Below are positions 51,110 to 59,617 of a DNA stretch of 61,113 bases, piece after piece. The stretch is from Lachnospiraceae bacterium. Lineage in GTDB: Bacteria; Bacillota_A; Clostridia; Lachnospirales; Lachnospiraceae. The translations under genes and the position numbers were made by a program. Numbering within the stretch: position 1 is the first letter of the stretch; each line of letters opens with the position of its first letter. The stretch spans positions 1-61,113 of the forward strand of contig JAIKXV010000052.1 in assembly GCA_024683935.1 (NCBI GenBank), written 5' to 3'. Below the pieces are notes generated by a model, which had not been told where the DNA came from, made no database searches, and was given only the letters and a program-made list of their open reading frames with translations.

Positions 51110-53581
51110 ATGACAAAGGAAGAATTCAGGAAACTAACTGGAGAAGGAATAATTTATTTGGACGGAGCCACGGGTTCCAACCTGCAGAGGCGAGGCATGC
51201 CGGGCGGAGTGTGCCCGGATCTCTGGATCTCGGAAAATCCCGAGCCCCTTATCGGACTGCAGCTGGAATTCATGCGAGCCGGTTCCAGGATAGTTTATGC
51301 ACCCACCTTCACCGCAAACAGGATAAAGCTCTCCGAGTTCGGACTGGAGGACCGGCTTTTTGAATTAAATAAAAAGCTGATATCCGAGTCGAAGACTGCG
51401 ATAGAGAGATATTATAAGGAAAACCCCGGCGCCAGAAAGGTATATGTGGCAGGGGACGTGACGATGACCGGACGGAGCCTGAAGCCCGTCGGGGACATGG
51501 ACTTTGAAGAACTGATAAGCGTTTACAGTGAGCAGGTAAAGGCCATCTGTCAGGGAGGAGCCGATCTTATCGTTATCGAGACCATGATGAGCCTGCAGGA
51601 GACAAGGGCAGCGGTCATCGCATGTAAGGAAACCTGTGACCTTCCGGTGATGGCGACCCTTACCTTTGAAAAGTCGGGAAAGACGCTGTTCGGAACGGAT
51701 CCCGTAACCGCTCTTATAACCCTGCAGTCCCTCGGTGTATCGGCCTTCGGAATCAACTGTTCCATGGGTCCTTATGAGATGGAGGGCATGATAAAGGAAT
51801 TAAAGCGCTTCGCCGAAATTCCCATTATCTGTAAGCCAAACGCCGGTCTGCCGGAACTGGACAGCGAAGGAAATACCGTTTACAACCTGAATCCGGAAGA
51901 ATTCGGTCTCGGCATGGAAAGGATAGCGGCAGCCGGGGCGGATATCCTCGGAGGGTGCTGCGGCACAACGCCGGAGCATATACAATCCCTGGTCTCCCAT
52001 ACAAAGAATATCAAGGCAGGCGAGGCCGACAGGACAAAGAAAGCGTATGTACTTTCAAGCGAGCGGAGCAGCCTCAATTTCGGATTAAATGACCGCTTCT
52101 TTATAATAGGAGAGAGGATAAATCCAACAGGGAAAAAGGCCCTTCAGGCGGAGCTCCGGGACGGCGTCTTTGATATGGTGCTGGACTTCGCGGAAGAGCA
52201 GGAAGAAAAGGGTGCGAGGATCCTTGACGTCAACATGGGCATGAGCGGCGTTGACGAAAAGGAACTGATGCTGACCGCCATCGAAAAAGTGACGGAAAGC
52301 GTAAATCTTCCCCTTTCCATAGATACCAGCCATGTGGATATTATGGAAGCCGCGCTCCGGCGTTATCCTGGAAGAGCTCTTATGAACTCGGTCTCATACG
52401 AGTCAAAGAAATGCAGGCCTCTTTTTGAGCTCGCGGCAAAATACGGAGCCATGTGCATACTCCTTCCCCTAAGCGATAAGGGGATACCGGAGAGCCTGGA
52501 AGAAAAAATAAATATCATAAATAAGCTGGTGGAAACCGCAAAGTCCTACGGGCTGAAGAATTCTGACTTAGTGGTGGACGGCCTGGTGGGTACCGTCGGA
52601 GCCAATAAGAATGCGGCAAAGGAGACACTGGAAACCATACGTTACTGCTGCGAAGAACTGGGCCTTGCCACGGTCTGCGGCTTATCCAATATTTCATTCG
52701 GACTGCCGGAAAGAATACTTGTGAATTCCGCTTTCCTGACCATGGCGGTAAATGCCGGCCTGACAATGGCTATCGCGAACCCCAATCAGGAAAGGCTTAT
52801 AATATCGGCTCTGTCCAGCGACCTGCTTCTCGGAAAAAAGGACGCGGATATAGCATATATAGAATATATGGAGAGCTACGAGGGAGAAGCCGCCCCTCAG
52901 CCAAAGGAAAAGACCGGAAAGTCATCCGGGGACAGTGTCCGCATAGAAGGTACGACGGATGCCCTCTTTGAAGCGGTGGTAAAGGGCAAGCGTGCCCAGG
53001 TTCCTTCCCTGGTGCACGAGGCTCTGGACAGGGGTGAAAAGCCCGGAGATATCCTGGATAATTCCCTTCTTCCCGCCATCAATGTGGTGGGAGAGCTCTT
53101 TGATAAGAAGAAGTACTTCCTGCCGCAGCTCATATCCAGCGGCGAAGCCATGAAGAACGGAGTGGATGTGCTGGAGCCCTATCTCGGTGACCAGAATAAA
53201 TCCGACTCAGAGGCTGCAAAGGTGATTATCGGCACGGTAAAGGGAGACATTCATGACATCGGAAAGAATCTCGTGGTCCTGATGCTGAAGAATTACGGTT
53301 TTGAGGTGACGGATCTCGGGAAGGATGTTTCAAAGGAAGAATTCCTGTCGGCCGCAATGGAAAAGAATGCGGATATCATTGCGATGTCGGCCCTCATGAC
53401 CACGACAATGACCGAAATGAAGAATGTCATTGATTACACCAGGAAAAACGGATATAAGGGCGAATTCATGGTGGGAGGCGCGGTCATTACCGATGATTAC
53501 GCTAAGGAGATAGGAGCACGGTATTCGTCCGATGCCGCCGATGCCGTGAAGGTTGCGAAGAGTATTTTGGAAAAGAGATAA
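51110..53581 (+). CDS. metH: cobalamin-dependent methionine synthase (short form)
   Basis: This 823-residue enzyme transfers methyl from 5-methyl-THF (made by MetF) to homocysteine. Domains in order are the homocysteine-binding barrel (about 1-300, LDGATGSNLQRRG, zinc Cys in GINCSMGP and GGCCGTTPEH), the pterin barrel (about 315-590, GERINPTGKKALQAEL), and the cobalamin cap and binding domain (about 615-823, with cobalt-ligating DIHDIGKNLV). The C-terminal SAM activation domain of E. coli MetH is missing, as is common in Firmicutes, so reactivation must come from another protein. It starts directly after the sortase stop, with little RBS. Confidence 0.95.
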   Translation: MTKEEFRKLTGEGIIYLDGATGSNLQRRGMPGGVCPDLWISENPEPLIGLQLEFMRAGSRIVYAPTFTANRIKLSEFGLEDRLFELNKKLISESKTAIERYYKENPGARKVYVAGDVTMTGRSLKPVGDMDFEELISVYSEQVKAICQGGADLIVIETMMSLQETRAAVIACKETCDLPVMATLTFEKSGKTLFGTDPVTALITLQSLGVSAFGINCSMGPYEMEGMIKELKRFAEIPIICKPNAGLPELDSEGNTVYNLNPEEFGLGMERIAAAGADILGGCCGTTPEHIQSLVSHTKNIKAGEADRTKKAYVLSSERSSLNFGLNDRFFIIGERINPTGKKALQAELRDGVFDMVLDFAEEQEEKGARILDVNMGMSGVDEKELMLTAIEKVTESVNLPLSIDTSHVDIMEAALRRYPGRALMNSVSYESKKCRPLFELAAKYGAMCILLPLSDKGIPESLEEKINIINKLVETAKSYGLKNSDLVVDGLVGTVGANKNAAKETLETIRYCCEELGLATVCGLSNISFGLPERILVNSAFLTMAVNAGLTMAIANPNQERLIISALSSDLLLGKKDADIAYIEYMESYEGEAAPQPKEKTGKSSGDSVRIEGTTDALFEAVVKGKRAQVPSLVHEALDRGEKPGDILDNSLLPAINVVGELFDKKKYFLPQLISSGEAMKNGVDVLEPYLGDQNKSDSEAAKVIIGTVKGDIHDIGKNLVVLMLKNYGFEVTDLGKDVSKEEFLSAAMEKNADIIAMSALMTTTMTEMKNVIDYTRKNGYKGEFMVGGAVITDDYAKEIGARYSSDAADAVKVAKSILEKR

Positions 53582-53608
53582 ACATATGATTCGGAGGACA
53601 GACGTTAT

Positions 53609-55237
53609 ATGAACGGAGCAGATGCCATTGCCAAATGCCTGGTAAAAGAAGGAGTGGATACCATTTTCGGATATTCCGGAGTGGCAATAGACCCTTTCTG
53701 GAACAGCGTTGGAAAGGAAAATATAAAAACGGTTCTCGTGAGAACGGAGCAGAACGCGGGACATGCGGCCAGCGGCTATGCAAGGACTTTGGGAAAGGTC
53801 GGCGTCTGTGCGGTGACCAGCGGGCCGGGAGCTACAAACCTCCTTACCGGCATAGCAACAGCCTACGCTGATTCCATACCGCTTGTCTGCATCACGGGAC
53901 AGGTAAATACCGACCAGATCGGTTCCGATGTATTCCAGGAAGCAGATGTGACAGGGGCTGCGGAATCCTTTGTAAAATTCAGCTATCTTATAAGGGAAGT
54001 AAAGGATATTCCCCGCATCATCCACGAGGCTTTCTATGTGGCGTCCACCGGACGGAGAGGCCCCGTGCTGATTGATATCCCGATGGATATACAGTTAAAA
54101 CGCATACCTGACTTCGACTATCCCGAAGGAGAGCCGAAGATGCGTACCTATAAGCCCACGATAAAGGGCAACGCGGTACAGATAAAGAAGGTTGTAAAGG
54201 TACTGGAAAATGCAAAGAAGCCCCTTATCATAGCGGGCGGCGGAGTATTCCTGTCCGGTGCCAAAAAGGAAGTAAGGAAGTTCGTGGAAAAGCACTCCAT
54301 TCCCGTGGTATCCACAATGATGGGACTCGGAGTACTGCCCTCGGAACACCCACTGTATTACGGCATGGTGGGAAATAACGGAAACGCCCATGCAAACAGG
54401 GCAATGAGGGAGTGTGATACGCTTCTCATGGTAGGGGCAAGGGTTGCGGACCGCGCAGTGGCGGCACCCGACATGACCTTTGACGGAAAGATTCTCGTGC
54501 ATATGGATGTGGATCCTGCGGAGATCGGAAAGAACGTCGGTCCCACGATCCCCATCGTCGGAGATATAAAGCATATATTCCGTGAATTCCTGGAGTCCGA
54601 CTTCAGCACCACAAAGCATGACACCTGGGTAAACATGCTGGATCTTTACAGGGATTCGATGAAGGAAGAGAGACATTCCGCAAAGGGCTTTGTAAATCCC
54701 CAGACCTTTGTAAGGAAGCTGTCCCTCGCCATGAAGGACGAATCCGTGTATGTGGCGGACGTGGGTCAGAACCAGCTCTTTTCCTGCAGGAACATCATAC
54801 TCCGGGAAAGAGGAAAATTCTTTACCAGCGGCGGCATGGGCACGATGGGCTATTCCGTCCCGGCGGCCATGGGCGTAAAGGCTGCAGAACCCGGCACGGA
54901 AGTAGTGGCGGTCTGCGGAGACGGATCCTTCCAGATGAGCATGATGGAGCTCGCCACGATAAACCAGTACAAGTATCCGGTAAAGATAGTGGTCATGAGA
55001 AATACCTATCTCGGCCTTGTAAGGGAGCATCAGCATCATAACTATGATGATGAATACAATATGGTATATCTCGGCGAGGAACCTGACCTTCAGAAGATCG
55101 CGGAAGCCTACGGCATAGGATATATTAAAGCCGAAAATATGGACGGCATTGACGATAAGATATCGGAATTCCTTTCGGGAAACGACACAAAGATATTCGA
55201 GATCAGAATAGATCCCGAGGAAAATGTAAAGGAATAG
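53609..55237 (+). CDS. ilvB: acetolactate synthase large subunit
   Basis: This 542-residue thiamine-diphosphate enzyme makes acetolactate or acetohydroxybutyrate, the first common step to Val, Leu and Ile. CGGAGGAC precedes the ATG. Features are the catalytic-Glu region VRTEQNAGHAASGYAR (about 36-51), the FAD-linked middle domain, and the TPP motif CGDGSFQMSMMELATINQYKYPVKIVVMRN. The length is standard. It heads the ilvB-ilvN-ilvN-ilvC cluster, 27 bases after metH, with no attenuator or T-box in the gap. Confidence 0.96.
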   Translation: MNGADAIAKCLVKEGVDTIFGYSGVAIDPFWNSVGKENIKTVLVRTEQNAGHAASGYARTLGKVGVCAVTSGPGATNLLTGIATAYADSIPLVCITGQVNTDQIGSDVFQEADVTGAAESFVKFSYLIREVKDIPRIIHEAFYVASTGRRGPVLIDIPMDIQLKRIPDFDYPEGEPKMRTYKPTIKGNAVQIKKVVKVLENAKKPLIIAGGGVFLSGAKKEVRKFVEKHSIPVVSTMMGLGVLPSEHPLYYGMVGNNGNAHANRAMRECDTLLMVGARVADRAVAAPDMTFDGKILVHMDVDPAEIGKNVGPTIPIVGDIKHIFREFLESDFSTTKHDTWVNMLDLYRDSMKEERHSAKGFVNPQTFVRKLSLAMKDESVYVADVGQNQLFSCRNIILRERGKFFTSGGMGTMGYSVPAAMGVKAAEPGTEVVAVCGDGSFQMSMMELATINQYKYPVKIVVMRNTYLGLVREHQHHNYDDEYNMVYLGEEPDLQKIAEAYGIGYIKAENMDGIDDKISEFLSGNDTKIFEIRIDPEENVKE

Positions 55238-55246
55238 GTGTGAGCT

Positions 55247-55726
55247 ATGAAAAAGATTTATTCCGTTCAGGTAGAAAACAGATCCGGTGTTCTGTCAAAG
55301 GTTGCGGGACTTTTTGCGAGACGCTCCTTTAATATCGATTCCCTGGCAGTGGGAGAAACGGAGAATCCCGACATATCCTGCATGACAATAGTATCCAGCG
55401 GGGACGACAGGACTCTGGAGCAGATAGAAAAGCAGCTGAATAAAAAGTTAGACATCATAAAGATCAAGACCTTCGAGGAACAGGAAGCCATTAACCGGGA
55501 GCTCATGCTTATCAAGGTAAAGTACAATAAGAGCAACCGGAAGGAGATAATGGAAACCTGCCAGGCAATGAAGGCCGATATCGTGGATATGAGTAAATAC
55601 CATATCATGATACAGATCTGCGATACCCCCGAGAGAACCGAACACTTTGTAAAGCTCCTCTCCGGTATAAGCATAGTGGAACTGGCCCGTACGGGAACCC
55701 TTGCACTCAGTAAATGTGAAATGTGA
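55247..55726 (+). CDS. ilvN: acetolactate synthase small subunit, first copy
   Basis: This 159-residue regulatory subunit gives valine feedback control to IlvB. The N-terminal ACT domain MKKIYSVQVENRSGVLSKVAGLFARRSFNIDSLAVGETE is followed by the C-terminal IlvH-type domain (KVKYNKSNRKEIMETCQAMKADIVDMS). AGGTGTGAGCT precedes the ATG, 9 bases after ilvB. A second, divergent copy lies directly downstream. Confidence 0.95.
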   Translation: MKKIYSVQVENRSGVLSKVAGLFARRSFNIDSLAVGETENPDISCMTIVSSGDDRTLEQIEKQLNKKLDIIKIKTFEEQEAINRELMLIKVKYNKSNRKEIMETCQAMKADIVDMSKYHIMIQICDTPERTEHFVKLLSGISIVELARTGTLALSKCEM

Positions 55727-55752
55727 CAAAAATATATTTTTAGTGATATAAT
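55723..55752 (+). promoter_or_regulatory. near-consensus promoter of second ilvN, placed for a leaderless mRNA
   Basis: GTGACA (55723-55728), 18 bases, TATAAT (55747-55752) with extended TG at 55744-55745. The ATG begins at 55760, 7 bases after the -10 box, where transcription itself should start. Confidence 0.7.
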
Positions 55753-55759
55753 ACTCGCC

Positions 55760-56272
55760 ATGCAGACAAAAGTATTTCAGTTATTGGTTGATAATACCTC
55801 GGGTGTACTGAGCCGGATAGCCGGACTCTTCGCCAGACGGGGTTATAATATTGAAAGCATCACTGCGGGAGTTACGGCGGATCCCAGATTTACCAGGATC
55901 ACCATTGTGACCGGCGGAGATGACGAGATACTGGAACAGATCGAGAAACAGCTGGAAAAGCTGATCGACGTCCGGGATATCAGGGTTCTGGAGCCGGATA
56001 ATTCCGTGTACCGTGAGCTCTGCATGATAAAGATCGAGGCAGATGCAAAGATAAGACAGGGCATAATAGCCCTCGCCAACGTATTCCGTGCAAATGTGAT
56101 CGATGTGGCACCGGATTCCCTTATCTGTGAGATCACCGGAAACCAGTCAAAGATCGACGCCTTCATAGACCTTTTATCCGACTTCAGGATACTGGAGATC
56201 GCCCGCACCGGCATAGCCGGACTGCAGCGCGGCACCGAAGGAGTAATCTGGCTGGACGAGAACGACATCTGA
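55760..56272 (+). CDS. ilvN: acetolactate synthase small subunit, second copy
   Basis: This 170-residue paralogue of the preceding gene has the ACT domain QTKVFQLLVDNTSGVLSRIAGLFARRGYNIESITAGVTADPRFTR and a C-terminal domain ending IAGLQRGTEGVIWLDENDI. No ribosome binding site precedes it. A strong promoter sits exactly where a leaderless transcript would begin. The two small subunits differ clearly in sequence, so the duplication is not recent. Different effector response or pairing with another large subunit is possible. Confidence 0.94.
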   Translation: MQTKVFQLLVDNTSGVLSRIAGLFARRGYNIESITAGVTADPRFTRITIVTGGDDEILEQIEKQLEKLIDVRDIRVLEPDNSVYRELCMIKIEADAKIRQGIIALANVFRANVIDVAPDSLICEITGNQSKIDAFIDLLSDFRILEIARTGIAGLQRGTEGVIWLDENDI

Positions 56273-56338
56273 ACACTTGCGAGTATTTATATACTGAACA
56301 AATTCATTGCCAGTTTTTTAAAAGTGAAAGGAGAATAA

Positions 56339-57373
<1,035 letters not shown>

Positions 57374-57380
57374 CCTTTTC

Positions 57381-57581
57381 GTTAATCCGTCGTGCATAGT
57401 ATCTGATCAATTTCGGGACGCTTGCGCTCTGGGACAAAATGCAGCGTGACAGACGAATACTTGCATAGCCAGTATTCGTCTGTCAATGAGCAAAAATATC
57501 GTAGATGTTTTTGCGAATACAGTACCGGCGTTTTGTACAGCCCGAAATTTGACCAGACAACTATGCACGACTCATTTAAAC
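57381..57581 (-). ncRNA. structured repeat element, copy B (RNA sense minus)
   Basis: Arms 57389-57417 and 57541-57571 pair with 27 Watson-Crick pairs; the ends are GTCGTGCATAGT and ACTATGCACGAC. Beyond a 2x2 internal loop (GA/GG in RNA sense) pairing continues to about 57381 and 57581. Core in RNA sense: GGGCTGTACAAAACG, hairpin 1 (AAAAACATC/GATATTTTT), hairpin 2 with a perfect 14-bp stem GACAGACGAATACT/AGTATTCGTCTGTC, then AGAGCGCAAGCGTCCC with a GCAA tetraloop. No coding potential. Confidence 0.6.
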
Positions 57582-57678
57582 AGTACAGTATTTGTTTATG
57601 AATGCTCACCTATCGTATTAATTCTAATGTGAATTCCCGGAAGGGAACGAAAAGGCGGTTTGCAGTAATATATGTGCA
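57582..57678. other. spacer between element copies B and C
   Basis: About 100 bases with no gene. A small hairpin TTCCCGGAAGGGAA (near 57634-57647) is the only structure seen. Confidence 0.4.
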
Positions 57679-57900
57679 GTCTGAGGTGAGTTGTGTATGA
57701 TGAATACCTTGGTTTAGGGCCGTACAAAACGTCAGTACTTAGGCAGCGTCTTTTGTAGTGTTTGATTCGCAAAAACATCGAAGATATTTTTGCTCATTGA
57801 AATACGAATACTGGCTTCGCAAGTATTCGTATTTCATATTGTCACGGAGCAAGAGCGTCCCTAAACCAAGGTGTTCGTCGTACACAACGGATTTCAAGAC
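57679..57900 (+). ncRNA. structured repeat element, copy C (RNA sense plus, inverted relative to B)
   Basis: Arms 57690-57719 and 57859-57888 pair at all 30 positions (27 Watson-Crick, 3 U-G on the plus strand). Outside lies a GA/GG internal loop (57688-57689, 57889-57890), then GTC-TGAGGT against ATTTCAAGAC. The core has GGGCCGTACAAAACG, the same two hairpins as copy B (the second with stem GAAATACGAATACT/AGTATTCGTATTTC) and GGAGCAAGAGCGTCCC. It ends 75 bases before the cation-efflux gene. No promoter is identified. Confidence 0.6.
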
Positions 57901-57974
57901 GTCACCTAACGCCTGCAACAGACTATCGGGCAAAATAAACTCTGAAAACAGACAAACTAAACAGGTATTCGACA

Positions 57975-59111
57975 ATGGATAACACTGAAATCAAAAAGGT
58001 AGATAACAGAAACAGCAAGATCATACGCACCAGTGTGATCGGGATAGCGGCGAATATATTCCTCGCCTCCTTCAAGGCGCTGGTGGGCTTTTTATCTAAA
58101 TCCGTTGCGATACAGATGGACGCATTAAATAACCTGTCCGATGCAGCAAGCTCGATAATCACGATAGTAGGCACCTTTTTAGCGGGAAAGGAGCCGGATA
58201 AGGCTCATCCCTTCGGTCATGGCAGGGCCGAATACCTGAGCGCCCTTTTGATATCCATGCTCGTAATCTATGCCGGTGCCACGGCTCTGATAGAGTCAAT
58301 AAAGAAGATAATATACCCGGTAACCCCGGAATATTCATATATAACTTTTATTGTCGTATCGACAGCGGTTGTGGTAAAGATAGTGCTCGGCAGATACGTG
58401 AAAAGCGTGGGAATCGCCCTGAATTCCAATTCACTGAAGAATTCCGGCGAGGATGCGCTGATGGACGCCTTTATATCGGCATCTACTCTGGCGGCAGCGC
58501 TGATATATGTATTTGCCCATGTATCATTGGAGGCCTGGCTCGGTGCAATAATAGCCGTTCTTATAATAAAGGCCGGTATCGATATGATGAAGGAAACGCT
58601 TTCAAAGATATTGGGAGAGAGCGTGGACTCCACTCTGGCCAGGGATATAAAGGCAACGGCCACCTCATTCCCCGAGGTATCCGGAGCTTATGATCTGGTG
58701 CTGCATAATTACGGCCCGGATATGTTTACCGGCTCCCTTCATGTAGAGGTGGCAGATACCCTGACAGCCTTTCAGTTAGATAAGCTGATAAGGGATATAA
58801 CAACAAAAGTTATGAATGAGCATGGGGTTTATCTTACGGGGATAGGAGTGTATTCCCTGAATACGACAAACCCGGATGCCATCAAAATGCGGGAAACCGT
58901 AAGCTCCATCGTGCTGTCAAAGCAGTATGTGAGACAGATCCACGGCTTCTATTATGATGATGTGGAAAAAAACATACGTTTTGATGTGGTGATCAGTTTT
59001 GACGCGCCGGATCATCATAAGGTATTTGATGAGGTATGCTCTGCGGTAAAGGAAGCATACCCGGAATATAGTATTATGGCCTCAATAGACCGGGATTTCA
59101 GCGAAAAATAA
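57975..59111 (+). CDS. cation diffusion facilitator (CDF) transporter
   Basis: This 378-residue membrane protein exports divalent metals (zinc, manganese, iron or cobalt) by proton exchange. Six hydrophobic spans lie in the first 210 residues. The metal site is read as DALNNLSDAASS in span 2 and the HPFGHGRAEYL loop, with DALMDAFISAS in span 5. A cytoplasmic C-terminal domain (about 215-375) has GAYDLVLHNYGPDMFTGSLHVEV. The loop HPFGHGRAEY fits the larger zinc/iron/manganese group. The ribosome binding site is weak (ACAGG). Confidence 0.93.
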   Translation: MDNTEIKKVDNRNSKIIRTSVIGIAANIFLASFKALVGFLSKSVAIQMDALNNLSDAASSIITIVGTFLAGKEPDKAHPFGHGRAEYLSALLISMLVIYAGATALIESIKKIIYPVTPEYSYITFIVVSTAVVVKIVLGRYVKSVGIALNSNSLKNSGEDALMDAFISASTLAAALIYVFAHVSLEAWLGAIIAVLIIKAGIDMMKETLSKILGESVDSTLARDIKATATSFPEVSGAYDLVLHNYGPDMFTGSLHVEVADTLTAFQLDKLIRDITTKVMNEHGVYLTGIGVYSLNTTNPDAIKMRETVSSIVLSKQYVRQIHGFYYDDVEKNIRFDVVISFDAPDHHKVFDEVCSAVKEAYPEYSIMASIDRDFSEK

Positions 59112-59221
59112 GGGTTTTCCGGCTTTATAATTCCAAATCAGTGCATTTCCGACACAAATCCGTGTGTTATTTTTTTCTGCAGAATTTTTTTTGTAAACTA
59201 TTCCCATTTAATAACAATAGT

Positions 59222-59290
59222 GATACAATCCCATCTTTGACAGTCTAAACGCGAGGAAAGCCTGTAAATAAGGGAATTTCTCGCGTTTTA
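59222..59290 (+). ncRNA. possible small RNA: extended -10 promoter followed by terminator
   Basis: TGATACAAT (59222? TG, then TACAAT 59224-59229) is an extended -10 with a weak TTCCCA at -35 (59201-59206). A terminator-like hairpin AAACGCGAG (59247-59255) with CTCGCGTTT (59280-59288) and T-rich end follows, giving a transcript of about 55 nt. The hairpin may instead simply terminate the CDF gene. Confidence 0.35.
59247..59290 (+). terminator. terminator-like hairpin after the CDF gene
   Basis: AAACGCGAG and CTCGCGTTT form a 9-bp stem with extra A-T pairing inside and TTATT after. The loop is about 24 bases. Confidence 0.65.
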
Positions 59291-59428
59291 TTATGGACAA
59301 AAGTGTAGCTATAGATAACTATTTTTCGGAGGACTTTCCGGGGTATCAAACCAGCAGTTTATCTCCATCTATGCAGGCTGGGCTGGCGCTTGGCCATTGA
59401 ATGGAAAGGGCGATCAGCACCCTTATTC

Positions 59429-59559
59429 CTGATTCGGGCATATTTGTTTTTTTAATATCCCGGATCATCCGTCAAGGCTGCCGCTTCGCGGCACCACGGA
59501 GTGGCTGCGGCCTTGACTGATGATCTGGGATATTATTGTATCAGTTATGCCCGAATCAG
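59429..59559. repeat. 131-base multibranched inverted repeat beside the transposase
   Basis: CTGATTCGGGCATA (59429-59442) pairs with TATGCCCGAATCAG (59546-59559). Across an 11 x 11 internal loop, AATATCCC (59454-59461) pairs with GGGATATT (59527-59534), then GATCAT with ATGATC, and GTCAAGGC (59471-59478) with GCCTTGAC (59510-59517). The apex has two small hairpins: TGCCGC/GCGGCA and CCAC/GTGG. It may mark the right end of the insertion sequence or be an independent element. Confidence 0.65.
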
Positions 59560-59617
59560 ATATTCTGCGGTCTTTGACCGCTGTGCTTTCATAGATTCCC
59601 GTTCTGTACCGGAATCA

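Noticed and set aside
53582..53608. T-box or attenuator upstream of ilvB
   Set aside because: Only 27 bases separate metH and ilvB, too short for any such leader.
54095..55039. 314-codon minus-strand frame opposite ilvB
   Set aside because: Shadow frame over a conserved enzyme; its composition looks random.
57389..57571. Copy B as a transposon-like MITE with terminal inverted repeats
   Set aside because: The arms of the other copies have unrelated sequence, no target-site duplication is visible, and wobble pairs favour an RNA fold. A MITE remains a weaker alternative.
57679..57900. Copy C as part of a CRISPR array or retron with nearby effector
   Set aside because: There are no repeat-spacer units and no reverse transcriptase or cas gene anywhere in the window.
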